From contig NW_026570289.1 of the NCBI RefSeq assembly GCF_019649055.1, positions 62,001 to 126,000 of the forward strand: a DNA stretch of 64,000 bases. Direction: 5' to 3'. Positions 38,201 to 48,853 of this stretch are shown one piece after another. Numbering within the stretch: the first letter of the stretch is position 1; every line of letters begins with the position of its first letter. The DNA comes from Paramacrobiotus metropolitanus (lineage: Eukaryota > Tardigrada > Eutardigrada > Parachela > Macrobiotidae). The translations under genes were made by a program, and so were the position numbers. The notes beneath the pieces were generated by a model that was not told the origin of the DNA, made no database searches, and was given only the letters and a program-made list of their open reading frames with translations.

Positions 38201-40961
38201 CAATCGACGAAAGGGGTAGACCGACTAGTACATTTTACTGGCCATTAGCATTTTAATTTTCCAGTGGCGCATCTAGAACTTTTTTCACGGGTGGGCTAGC
38301 GAACCCTTTGTGAAATATTTTTATAGCGGTAAGAGATTTGTATCTGTTTTTGCCTTATTCCCGTTAATAAATGTAGTTCAAGTTCTGCATTCATCTCATT
38401 GCAAGCCTTTCGCGAACTTATCTCGTTTTAAGCGGGCGGGGTTACCGCTTCAAATTCACATTAGCTGACATTTTTCGCGCAAAGCGCGAAGTCAACAAAC
38501 GATTTCGCTGAAAAAAATCGCTAGAAACTCTATTAAAAATAGTAAGTAATTTAAATTTTCTTGTAGCGAAAGCTACAGATCAGGAAAGGCTGCATCATGT
38601 ATAAGTTTATAGTAAATATAAAGTTTTGCGCGAAGCGTGAAGCTGGCGCACGTTTTTGCTGTGTGATTTACTAAAAATTTATAAAAAATAGTTAAACTAT
38701 TACAGTACGATTTTCTTGCGCGAGCACTTTTCGGAGCTTGGTTTATTTGAATAAATTAGTAAGGTGCACACATGCGTGTAATGTGGAATGTGATGTGCTA
38801 ATAGTGCTTATACAGTATTTCGAGCAGGGACTTCAAGTTCATTTGCATATTTTATTTACGGGTACAATAAAATGCCATGCACTTCCGCGCCGAGCGCGAA
38901 GCTGACAGTCGGTTTTACTGCAAGAATAGAAATTCAGCGAAAAATAGTATTTTCTGGCTTTTTTTTTGCCACTGTTTAAAACAATAAACTAAATAAGTTA
39001 CAAATTCACAAAAAGCTGCGATTATGCACGACTAAAACACAAGAGATGAAAAAGTGGGGAACGGTGTGCCTGCTATGTAACGTACTTCTCAGGTGGCTTG
39101 CTACTCACCGGCTGCTGCGGTCATCTTTCATCGGTTAAGTGTTACTGTATGCGTATGTGCCATTATGTATGCGCCATTTTACTGCCCAACAATGCGGAAT
39201 TTACGCGACATTAATTATTTAGTGCAACACACTGTGTTTTCCTTTACCCAGTTGTTTAATGGAATAAATTTACGGCGGGCCGCCGTGTGTGCGTGCAGCG
39301 TCTTTTCAGCCTGTATGGGCGGGAAGCTGATCCTAATCGTTTTATACGTTAACTGCCACGCTGATGTCAATGATCGCCAGACTATTGGGTCGGCACGCAG
39401 TGTTGTGTTGAGGATGCGGATCCCATTCGGGGCAGCGCTGAGTTGGAGGCTTGTTGTAAAATATTGTTATGTCATGGTGAAACCATTAAGTCAGCTTGCT
39501 TTTCTCATCCAATTTTCCTTCCGACCATTTAATCGGTGGTTTCCTTAATTGCATTCTAACCAGCACTTGTGTGCGAAAATCACTACAACTGTTTCACCAT
39601 GCAGTATAACTATGGGTGTTAAAACAGCGTGACCTTTGCTCGATCGATACAATAGCATAGAGTTTCATGATTCGATGGTACATCAAAATTAATTAATCTG
39701 GACTCCATGGTTTTTACACACATTCAACTACGAAATTTGCTTTATTATGTGCTCCAGCGAACTCTGTACTGCAAATTTACTAGGTTCAGTTCAATAATTT
39801 AATAAATCTAATATTCATATAGAGTACTTAAAGTTCTTTAATTGATGCAAAATTCTGTCATAATTAGAAAAAAAAACTGCAAATATCAGGGGGTCGCACT
39901 CATCGCCGCAGAATATAAAGCACGTCGCTGCGTGTTATCATACAGTACTCAAATGCAGGTTTCCTGCGTCGCAGTAATCCTACAATTCCTATCTGTGCAG
40001 CAAGCAAACTTCCCGGTGTTTTTAATATAAAGTATGCTTCTATGTATTACGCACAAATAGTTCGCATATACTTGTCAATACACAAAACTAATATAATGTA
40101 TAATCGTTTTATGGAACATCATTCCTTAAATAAGGCAGCAGTCATAGGCTGAAGGTGACAAAGCAGTTCACGTCAATATTGCACACTAATTCTTTGTACA
40201 ACAAGTTCGCATGTGATCAAAGTATTTAACGCTTTCAAAACCGCTCAAAAACGCAGTTTACCGCTATTTGTACAGTTTAACAGAAATTTTCCACATGCTA
40301 TGTATCGTGTACCGTGCATACATGAATGCTTGTATCAAACTGTGATTTTTTGTTCCTCATGTTCAGGGAATATTATTAGTACATGCAGATGCAAATCATT
40401 TCGTTGTAAACCGCACGTGGTGGATTTCTGTCAGGGTCACGAAAAGCGCACTTGCAAATAAAATAATCATCATCATGGCAACTTATAAATAATGTTCTTA
40501 AGGAAAGTAGATTCTTATAGAACATGACCCAGAAATGCAGACAAGCTGTGAACATTTTGAAACCACGTCGCTTCTTTTGAAAAATAAGACACTTTCAATA
40601 TTTATGTTGCATATTTCATGCTCTTTCTTTATTTTTGCACTTACTCCATGCTACAGTAGGCAGTTATTCATCTGGTTAGTACAGATACACACTAAGTTAT
40701 GCATTGTATTAATGATCCTATCATCGCACACTCTTTGTGAGGTTACCTGTACTGTAATTGGACGGCTTGTTCTATTCACAGTCTTATAGTTAGCGTTTAC
40801 TGGTCAGCTCCGCCTGTCGACAAACGAGAACAACTTTTCTGTATGGTGCATGTGCTGACATCGAGACCATCATTTTTGTGGCAACGCACACGTTGTTTTT
40901 GTTTAACTATCATCATTGTCAATTTAGTTTGCAGCCAGCATTTTATACGATTTGAGTAAAA
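35299..40961. other. Left part of the inverted-repeat spacer, no gene recognised
   Basis: AT-rich DNA with scattered short open frames. The longest (39093-39548) is cysteine-rich and hydrophobic but has no recognisable domain. Three diverged copies of a word like gcgcgaagcgtgaag at about 38475, 38625 and 38886 suggest an old tandem or hairpin repeat. Confidence 0.5.
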
Positions 40962-42434
40962 ATGTCTCGAACAATTCGTATGATTGTATGGCAGCTCTTT
41001 CGACTGGCTACCGTGGAACAGGGCGACAGCTACGTCTCGCGCCGGGAGGCGTTAGCCCGGGTTCGCGAGCGAGCTGGCAAGAAAATTACTCGGGAGTCTC
41101 TGTATAAAGCTCTTAAGGCGCTCTTTCCGTTGGTATTCAGGGGAGATGCTACGAAATATCTGGAAGGTGGACACCCACGTAGAATCAGACGTCTTGTTGT
41201 TCGTACGCCGCACAGATATGCACGGCCAGTTAACCCGCCAAAGGTAAGGTTCTTTTAAGACTTTAATCGCCCTTTTTGAAAGCGGAAATTCTAGGTTGTT
41301 TACTTAGCTGGTTTTTATGTTACACTATTTTTAGAATAAACATAATTTAATTATTCTTTTTGTGAGAGCAGTGTTGAGTAATATTGTTCGTAGGTGTATC
41401 AACCGCTGCCTGCCCCATCATTGCCATCGGAATATCAGCCGTTGCCTCTCGCACCATCACCGTCGCCAGATCAACCGCTGCCTCTCCCACCATCACCATT
41501 ACCTTCGGCATATGAACCGCTACCTCTTCCCCCATCACCATCGCCATCGGTGGAAGAGATCTGGTGTTCCTTTCCCCTTGTCCGCGCTCAGCCGGTGGCT
41601 GCCACGTCGGCTTCGACACCGGCAGATCACAGCCTTCACCCGGAGACCGTGGCAACCACGTCGGCTTCCACGCCGGCTGACTGCGATCCGCTCCCGGAAC
41701 CCGTGGCAACCACGTCGGCTTCCACGCCGGCTGACTGCGATCCGCTCCCGGAACCCGTGGCAACCACGTCGGCTTCCACGCCGGCTGACTGCGATCAGCT
41801 TCCGGAACCCGTGGCGTCTACGTCGCACTCCACCCCGGCTGACCACAATCTGCACCCGGAGCCCATGGAGTCACGCTCAAGCCCGACACCGTCCACTCCG
41901 AGTCGATCGCGATGGATGGACTGGGAATGGCAGCATTGGACAAGCCTTATCCGGCGATCGTTCTCCTTGTCGCCAGAGTACCAACCACAGCCCCCCGTGG
42001 TAGATTCGCCTGACCGTACAGCAAATTTGCCTGACCATCCAGCCCGCCGCATCCGTCCAGACCGCCACCGTGTCCGTGTTGAGCGCCGCCGCCCCCGTCC
42101 TGAGCGCCGCCGCCTCCGTCCAGCCCCTTCCCCCGACCGTCCGCGCGCCGAGCCGGAAGTTCGTGCTTCGCCGCCAGTGCAGCCAGTCCGTGCTTCGCCG
42201 CCAGTGCAGCAATTCCGTGGTCAAAACAACGTGGCCGCTTGCGCCGTTTACACTTGCAACCTGGGTGAGATTCTGGCAGAGAATGGTCATCTCGCCGCAC
42301 TGATTTGTGGCCATGTGTACTGCGAGAATTGCATTAGTCAAATACCTAAGAAACCGGGTAAACGTAACCCGGAATGCCCGGCTTGCAGTCGGGTGTTCCT
42401 TAAAAGATCCTGTCGACGACTGTTTATCAATTAA
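40962..42434 (+). CDS. RNF4-like RING-finger protein with a novel N-terminal domain
   Basis: Two exons, 40962-41243 and 41394-42434, join in phase 0 at gtaagg...gtag and encode 440 residues. The C-terminus (about 377-440) is a RING closest to the SUMO-targeted ubiquitin ligase RNF4: CGHVYCENC, then CPACSRVF, and a basic tail KRSCRRLFIN resembling the end of RNF4. The first cysteine pair is C-x4-C instead of C-x2-C. Residues 1-94 form a compact basic, helical region (VSRREALARVRERAGKK, ESLYKALKALFPLVFRG) that might be a winged helix; I know no match. A proline-rich part with YQPLP repeats follows. Five 18-residue repeats come next (41595-41864), then an Arg/Pro-rich linker. The gene is clearly GC-richer than its surroundings. 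Function is inferred: E3 ubiquitin ligase, probably nuclear. Confidence 0.8.
41595..41864. repeat. Five in-frame 54-base repeats in the RING gene
   Basis: The units translate as VATTSASTPADCDPLPEP with variations. The central copies are nearly identical at nucleotide level and the outer ones are diverged, as expected for a minisatellite that expands from the middle. Length variation between individuals is likely. Confidence 0.9.
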
Positions 42435-44169
42435 AATTGTTCGGTTTCAAGGTTTTCTGGTTTGCTTGTTGGTGTGTGTCTTCCTTTTTTTGTTTTAAAA
42501 TTCCTTAATAACATTTCGGTTTCAATATTCTTTTTGTTTTGTAAAAACAGCGCAGCGGAGCTGTAGAAAAATGCGCCCCCCATTTATTGTTTATGATCAC
42601 TAATAAATCATTTGCCCATCAGCCTTACGTCAGTTATGTAACTAACGACATTGAAACGATACAATATATATATAAAAGTGTAGCACAGTATCGACCATAA
42701 AAACAGTTTAACACAAAAATTACGCACTCTCCTGTGTACTACCAAAAGAAATCACCCCATCAGCGATGGACAAAAACTATTAAGAAACCGATATATTTTA
42801 CGGTATGTCATATAATTCCAAAAATACATCACTACAATGGCGCGCCGGTTAGTTTAACGCGGCCGTTATCATGCTTGTACGTAGTATCAAGAAAAAAGTC
42901 AGAAGAAATCAAAGAATCTTGTCATAGGTCGATCGGCATTCTATGACTGCCTACATTTTTTTTTACAGTTTTGAACACCCGAGAGTGTTTGTGCAGTGTA
43001 CGAGTACATGAAAATACAATAAGGTGAATATAACTGTTGATACTTATATTATCTGTATGTAATTATTATTGTGCAGATATCATACCTATTTTTCACTATG
43101 AACAAACCAGATTGCGTGTACACACTGAAGTACCTCAATAAATCCAGTAGTATATGTTTTCACATGTTTACTCAAAAATACGATACCAAATATGATTGTG
43201 ATGAAGGATAACACATCACATTATAATAGAATAACTCACTATTTGTAATGGACAATCACGCTGCGCAGCAAATGCATCACATTACAATAACTGAACTCAG
43301 CATATGTAATGGATACGTACACTGTGCAGCAGGTTTATGTTTCATAGCGGTTGCTGGTTTTGTGTCACAGCGAGTATACGTATTACGTTATCTGTGCTAA
43401 ATAAAACCTGTGCTGTAATCAGTGCATCCAACGGTTGTTAGTGCGATATGACGACTAGTTCTGAGACGCAGCGCCGATGTATACAGCAGTTGTGCGTGCG
43501 GATTCGACGCCACGGCACAGTTTGAGATTGTGTCGCGTCGCTCACAGTGGGGAAGCAGAGCATCAAGCGACCAGTTAAGGTCATTAAGTTCTCATATACG
43601 TGCGTTTATGGGACTCACACTGTCTTCCAGCCGCAGCCTGCACTAATTACGGAGCGGTAATAGGTGATCGGTTTACTTTATGTGATGCAAACTAGCTGTG
43701 ACGCTAGATAATTTCATCTGATATTTTAACATTTAGTAATGGATTACTATATCCCGGCTCTCAATCAAGGTCGGATCAGTCAAAAAATCACTGCGAGGTA
43801 TTCAATAACCGTGTTGCTACTCTCCCGCGATGCATTTACCGTGATGACTGCAGCGTGGCTGCTCAGTGCACTAACTGTCTAGTGCAGTAATAAAAGACAA
43901 ATCGAGTACATATTTTTTCCTTCAATTGTCAACAGCACACTCGCTAATGCGGTGTGATTTCGGCTCTACTGTGTCATAAACTGAACCGCGAAAGCACCGC
44001 GGTCTGTGCTCTTTCTACTTCTACAATATACGGTACACGAAACGAAAGCAAACCTCCACCGGGTGGCAAGGCGGTTGTCAAGAAGGGCACAGTCAACGGG
44101 CACTGCGTGACGGCTTCAACACTGCGTCAACATCAGCGAATGCCGAATCAACTACGGCCGCTGCGTGCC
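42435..44169. other. Spacer DNA downstream of the RING gene
   Basis: No gene is supported. A TATA-like atatatataaaag lies near 42666-42678. Short diverged repeats around 43195-43335 (cacatcacattata and gtaatgga words) are visible. Confidence 0.4.
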
Positions 44170-44345
44170 GCACTCGCGATGCCATGGTACATTCTGACCG
44201 GCTTAGGGTATCTGACACCAGTGCAGCAATTGATGCTTTTATACGGCATAATGCTGAAAGACGTAATTATTATTCCTGTGTTCGTTATTGTGTAACCTTT
44301 GTTTCGCAAAATTTGTCGGAGAGTTTTGAAAAATTTGCACAGACG
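44170..44345 (+). pseudogene. Fragment of a 7TM receptor gene (TM6-TM7)
   Basis: The translation AMPWYILTGLGYLTPVQQLML followed by YGIMLKDVIIIPVF aligns with ALWYIVTGIGYLTQEQHLIL and YCSMVKNVLIIAVLF of the receptor at 46624-47560. A stop codon stands where the intact copy has the tyrosine before PPFRK. The frame continues as PLFRKI, so only this end of the gene survives recognisably. It is a decayed paralogue about 2.4 kb upstream of its relative. Confidence 0.75.
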
Positions 44346-45029
44346 ATTGTTACAGATTGTTGTTTATCATTATTGACTGCAGTACCAGTCAATGTCGTTG
44401 AATTGGAAAACTGCTTTGTTTGCTCTGAATATAAACAAACCGTACTGCTGGCGAATATGCTGGACCACAATAACTACGTATAATGTACAGATTATTACCA
44501 CTTGAAGTATATCAAGTAGAAACTGCCATTTTTCATGTATTTACAAATACGTTACATTAGACTAAGCAAACTGACTGGCTAAAAGGTCGCCCTAGCTATC
44601 AAGATTCAGATCTATATTGCCACGAATGGGATACACCAGCGCCGGCAAACCAGAAAAGACTGACCAAAGCAATATTATATTCTGAAAGCCCGTAGTCGAA
44701 AACCCGGCCAGATAGTATTCATTTCTTTTAAAACCTCTCCCGTTTCGAGCGCCAAAGCGGAAGATCTTTGACTACCTTTACCAAATGAAACTAAATTATT
44801 ATAATAATAATTATCATCGTGATATTTTTAACCAGGCAATGTTGCCACGTAAACCAAATAAAATATAGTTAAAAAATTAAAGTATTTTCCACAAATTAAA
44901 ATATCAGAATGAATTAAATTAGCAGACCGTTATTGCGACAAGAACGACTATATATCCAACGTTGTCATCGAGGACAATTTCTAAACGAGTGCCGGCCGAG
45001 CAGCGATAGACCGAACTACCGCCACTGTT

Positions 45030-45700
45030 CAGTGTACAACCCCGTTAGTTCAGCGAGTGACCAAAATACCACTACATTCTAGTTAAAATAGCCCGATAAG
45101 CCAGTGAGTGACCGAACTCCCACTATGGATAGCTAAGTGAGCGGTTGACCGAGCTGTCATTACTGTCGATGCCGAGTGACCAAGTGAACGAGTGACCGAG
45201 TTACCACTACTTTTCCGTGCTAAAAGCCCGTTAGGGAACGAATGACCGAGTTACCACTACTGTCCGTGCACAGAGCCCGTTAGGTCAGAGGGTGACCGAG
45301 CTACCACTACTGTCCGGCGCAGAAAGCCCGTTCAGTGAACAAGTGACCGAGTTACCACTACTGTCCGGTGCACAGAGACCGGTAGGTGAGCGGGTGACCG
45401 CGCTGTCACTACTGCCAAGGGAACAAAGCCCGTTCGGTAAAGGAGTGACTGAGCTACCACTACTGTCCGTGCACAAGAGAGCCCGTTACGGAACGAGTGA
45501 CCCAGTTACCACTACGGTCCGATGCAGAGAGCCCGGTAGGTGAACGAGCGACCAAGCTGTCATTATTGTACAGTGCACATGAGAGACCGAGCTACCACTA
45601 CTGTCCGGCGAACGGAACCGGTTATATAAGCAAGTAATCGAGCTACCACTACTGACCGGACATACACCACTGGGCACACACTACTTTCCAGTGAAAAGAG
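45030..45700. repeat. Minisatellite with a unit of about 60 bases
   Basis: About ten to twelve diverged units share gagtgaccgagttaccacta, ctgtccgtgcacagag and cccgttaggt words. The repeats open short frames on both strands (for example 45285-45543), which I treat as by-products of the array. Confidence 0.9.
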
Positions 45701-45973
45701 TCAGTGAAGTGACGAGTCACCGAACTAGTGATCCAGTGAACTATCACTGTTTCGAATTTCACACCTTATAGACTGATATTTCGGCTTTCTTTTCGGGTAG
45801 GGGATATCGTAAAATTATCTGTATGTACAGCCAAAGGGAATGCTTTCAAGGTTGAGAGAATCATGAGCTAATTTTCATACAAAATTCGTGTTTGCCCTAT
45901 TGTATCTACCGATCATGTTTCGACGAAATATAGATGTTAATCTAATAAATATTCATTCAAATTCAAATAAAAT

Positions 45974-46019
45974 GGCCATGGACCACAAGAAACGCGGAGG
46001 CGAAGCCAAGGCTGTTTCT
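45974..46019. repeat. Dispersed repeat, copy 2 (core similar to 14068-14113)
   Basis: Same 46-base core as at 14068-14113 in the same orientation, preceded here by an A-rich ttcaaattcaaataaa. This suggests a tail or insertion junction. Confidence 0.6.
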
Positions 46020-46623
46020 TGTACATCTGTATAGGCCCACGTATAAATATCCTCTACAAATTGCACTATTCTGAACTCTGAAGGTTCTTGAAAACAGGAC
46101 CTTGCTTACACGTAAGTTTTTGCAGTTGGTTCAGGTTATTTGAAAAACACAAACGATCAGTTGCGTACCGAAGCTGGAATATCCATGCAAATTGCAATGT
46201 GTGTATTGCAGCTTAAAGCTTATATGCACAAATGACAAGTACAAACTGCAACACATTTCTCAGCTTTCTGTCTGACAAGATGAGTTGCATTTACGTGTTT
46301 GTACAAAGAAATAATGTCATTATCACAACCAGTGTTTAAACTGTCATGAAACTGTCCCATTTTGCGCACCTTTCTGGCTTATCAACCTAACACAACGAAC
46401 GTATGGTACATCACGGATTTCCGCCAGTTGACTTGTGATCCACTGATATCTGTCGACAAAGTCAGCGTCGACGCATAAGAGCGCATTACATTTATATGCA
46501 GACGTTTGTGACTGAATGCTTATTTCGAATTGCTCTCTTTACAGTACAAGTATCAAAAACAGGTAAAACACAAGTTTTCGAAGTTATGTCTTGTATGCTA
46601 CCGACTAATTCTTAATTATTCAG

Positions 46624-47560
46624 GCCTTCGTCGATCTCAACGGCAATATCTGTATTCGCGTCCTTTAACATTGTGTCGGATACTATATGCTTATACATTC
46701 TTTCGCAGTGGAAAAACCCTGTACCGGCTGCCGTGACCGCAAACGTCGCTACCTGCGTTTTACAGTTGATATACGGGATTACGTTACTGAGCATTAGCGC
46801 CGTTACTATCTTCTACGATAACGCTAACACGCCCACCTGGATTTCTTATGTTTTCCCCATCGCAGCAACATTTCTTCAAACTTGCTATAGTACTTCGCTG
46901 CTATGCGCCATCACCGATCGATGGATCAGCATAGAATTTCCTGTGTTTTATACCAGACATATTTCTCATCGCTTCGTAATTCTTGCTAACATAATAAACA
47001 TTGCATTTAATTTGACTGCGTGTGCGATAATGTTTTCAGCTGGTCGAAATGAATTAGATTTTTCTTCGGGAATGGGTTTAATGATTGTCTGCTTACGTGA
47101 ACCGTGGTGGATTGGCTACAACGCGGTATATTACGGTTCCAGTTCTTTTCTAACCTTGACCTTTCCGCTTCGTGTTCTCGTACTGGCGGCACAAGCGCGT
47201 CGTAAACGGAACTTCAGCGATAAAAATACTGCAGCTTCAATCCTTAAATCTACAAGTGTACGGGCAATAGTGGTGGAAGCGATTACCGCATCCATACGTT
47301 TTCTTATCATGATTGTTCTGAACATGAGTTTTCCGACAATGGTGGCATTATGGTATATTGTAACCGGCATCGGTTATTTGACTCAAGAGCAACATTTGAT
47401 TCTCATGTACTGCTCTATGGTCAAGAATGTTCTTATTATCGCGGTCTTGTTCCTCATATATCCTCCGTTTCGCAAAATATCATGGAATGTCTGCACTCGA
47501 ATTTATGGTGCCCTGGACAAACATTTGCCATTGCTCTTCCAAACCAAAAAAGGAACGTAA
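46624..47560 (+). CDS. Rhodopsin-like 7TM receptor, divergent
   Basis: One long exon starts after an acceptor at 46622-46623 (ttattcag) and encodes about 311 residues with seven hydrophobic segments. TM1 is upstream of the first in-frame GTG at 46673, so translation must begin in an earlier exon that I could not find. TM3 ends with ITDRWISIEFP, a variant of the DRY box. An extracellular cysteine before TM5 (IVCLREPWW) is present, but its usual partner at the start of TM3 is not obvious. A basic third intracellular loop (AQARRKRN) follows. TM7 reads MVKNVLIIAVLFLIYPPF, a loose NPxxY equivalent. The ligand is unknown. It resembles the receptor at 53408-54330 only in general design and the pseudogene at 44170 in detail. 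Confidence 0.75.
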
Positions 47561-48853
47561 CTCTGTTTAAACGTTTGGAGCAACGCATATAATCGACCTT
47601 TGCCGTAATTTTGTTTTGGGCTTTGATTTCCATGGATGTATTACGTAGTGCTGTCTCATGTTTTCTCATTTGTTACATGGTTTATTTGTGTGTTCTTTCG
47701 TTATAAAGTATATACTCCGTACATGCTTCCAAAGTACAACACTTACGTTAGTGCCCGTGTATTAATTTTCGGTAACATCGCTTTACTGTGCGCAGTTCGT
47801 CTGTCTTATGGTTAGTTCCTTTTCAATTATTTTATGCGTCTAATGTACGAAAGCGCTGTATGAATGTTTCTCATATAAAAAAACCCTTCCGCTTCTCGTA
47901 TGTTATGTCTAATAATATTCACCATTTCGGAGGTACGTACTGTGTATTTTAAAGACCCAGTACGAGTACCGTTTTGTGCTGCCTTGTTTACTGGCTAATA
48001 TTGGTACTTTTTGGGGCTAGTACTGACATTATGCCCGAAGCAAAAATTACCTGCAGAGCAAAACTTTAAATTATGGATTTGGTACCAGATCTCTTTGAAA
48101 ACGTTGCCGCTGTTTGTGATGAAAGGAGCTCTGAAGGCGAAAGCTATCGTAGAAATGCTCTAGCTTAACACGGCTGTGGAAGTCATTAGTCGTGTTGAAG
48201 CAAAATTGAGGAGTTTACGCTGTGTGAGGTTTAAATCAGTTTTACAAACTAACTTTACGAACGATATGCCTCGGACAGCTGGTTGTCTTCTTGTAGGAAT
48301 GCTTTGCGCAGGTAAAAATTAACCATATTGCAATAATTACTGAGAATACTTCCTTTTTTTGATACTGGCCAATACGGTTCCGCATAATATTGTATCAGTG
48401 TTCCCGTACTCTGTTGACTGTTTCCGCACAAATGCCAAAATAATTTTATACAATAACAAACCTAACTATGTGTTTGTAATACTTGTACAAGTATAATAGT
48501 TGGTATAGCGGCTAGAAACTGTATGGCCGGAAAACTGTATGCACTGGTTTATTAGTAGCACGTATCAAAATTTAATAAATTTTTTAAAACGTACAAATTT
48601 GATTTAATTACTTAAGTTTAGAGTCAAGACAACACTGTTGCAAAATTTATGCCAGGCAATAGTTACACAAATTGCGGCGGCGCTTTGCAGTTAACATATC
48701 ATTGTACACCAATTGTAATTATGATGCTTCCGAAAGAACGTTAGAGTTTACTGGCTTAGTGGCGCGTAGCTGTCGTTGATAATTACTGTTCTTGTATCCT
48801 CCTGGGAATTTGTTGACAGCGAATTGCCATGATAATTTCATGACAAAAGATAA
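47561..48853. other. Right end of the inverted-repeat spacer, no gene recognised
   Basis: AT-rich. An ATG at 48267 opens a short hydrophobic stretch ending at a possible donor near 48310. It could be a signal-peptide exon, but no following exon was found. Confidence 0.4.

Noticed and set aside
39093-39548. 151-codon hydrophobic open frame as a membrane protein gene
   Set aside because: No domain, no splice partners and no conserved motif. The composition is cysteine- and valine-rich in a patternless way.
41347-42341. Long open frames antisense or out of frame to the RING gene
   Set aside because: They are by-products of GC-rich, repetitive sequence. The + strand frame with splice sites and a RING domain explains the region.
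45285-45677. Open frames in the 60-base minisatellite, apparently encoding a repeat protein
   Set aside because: The frames break in most units, differ between units and exist on both strands, as expected from a diverged array.
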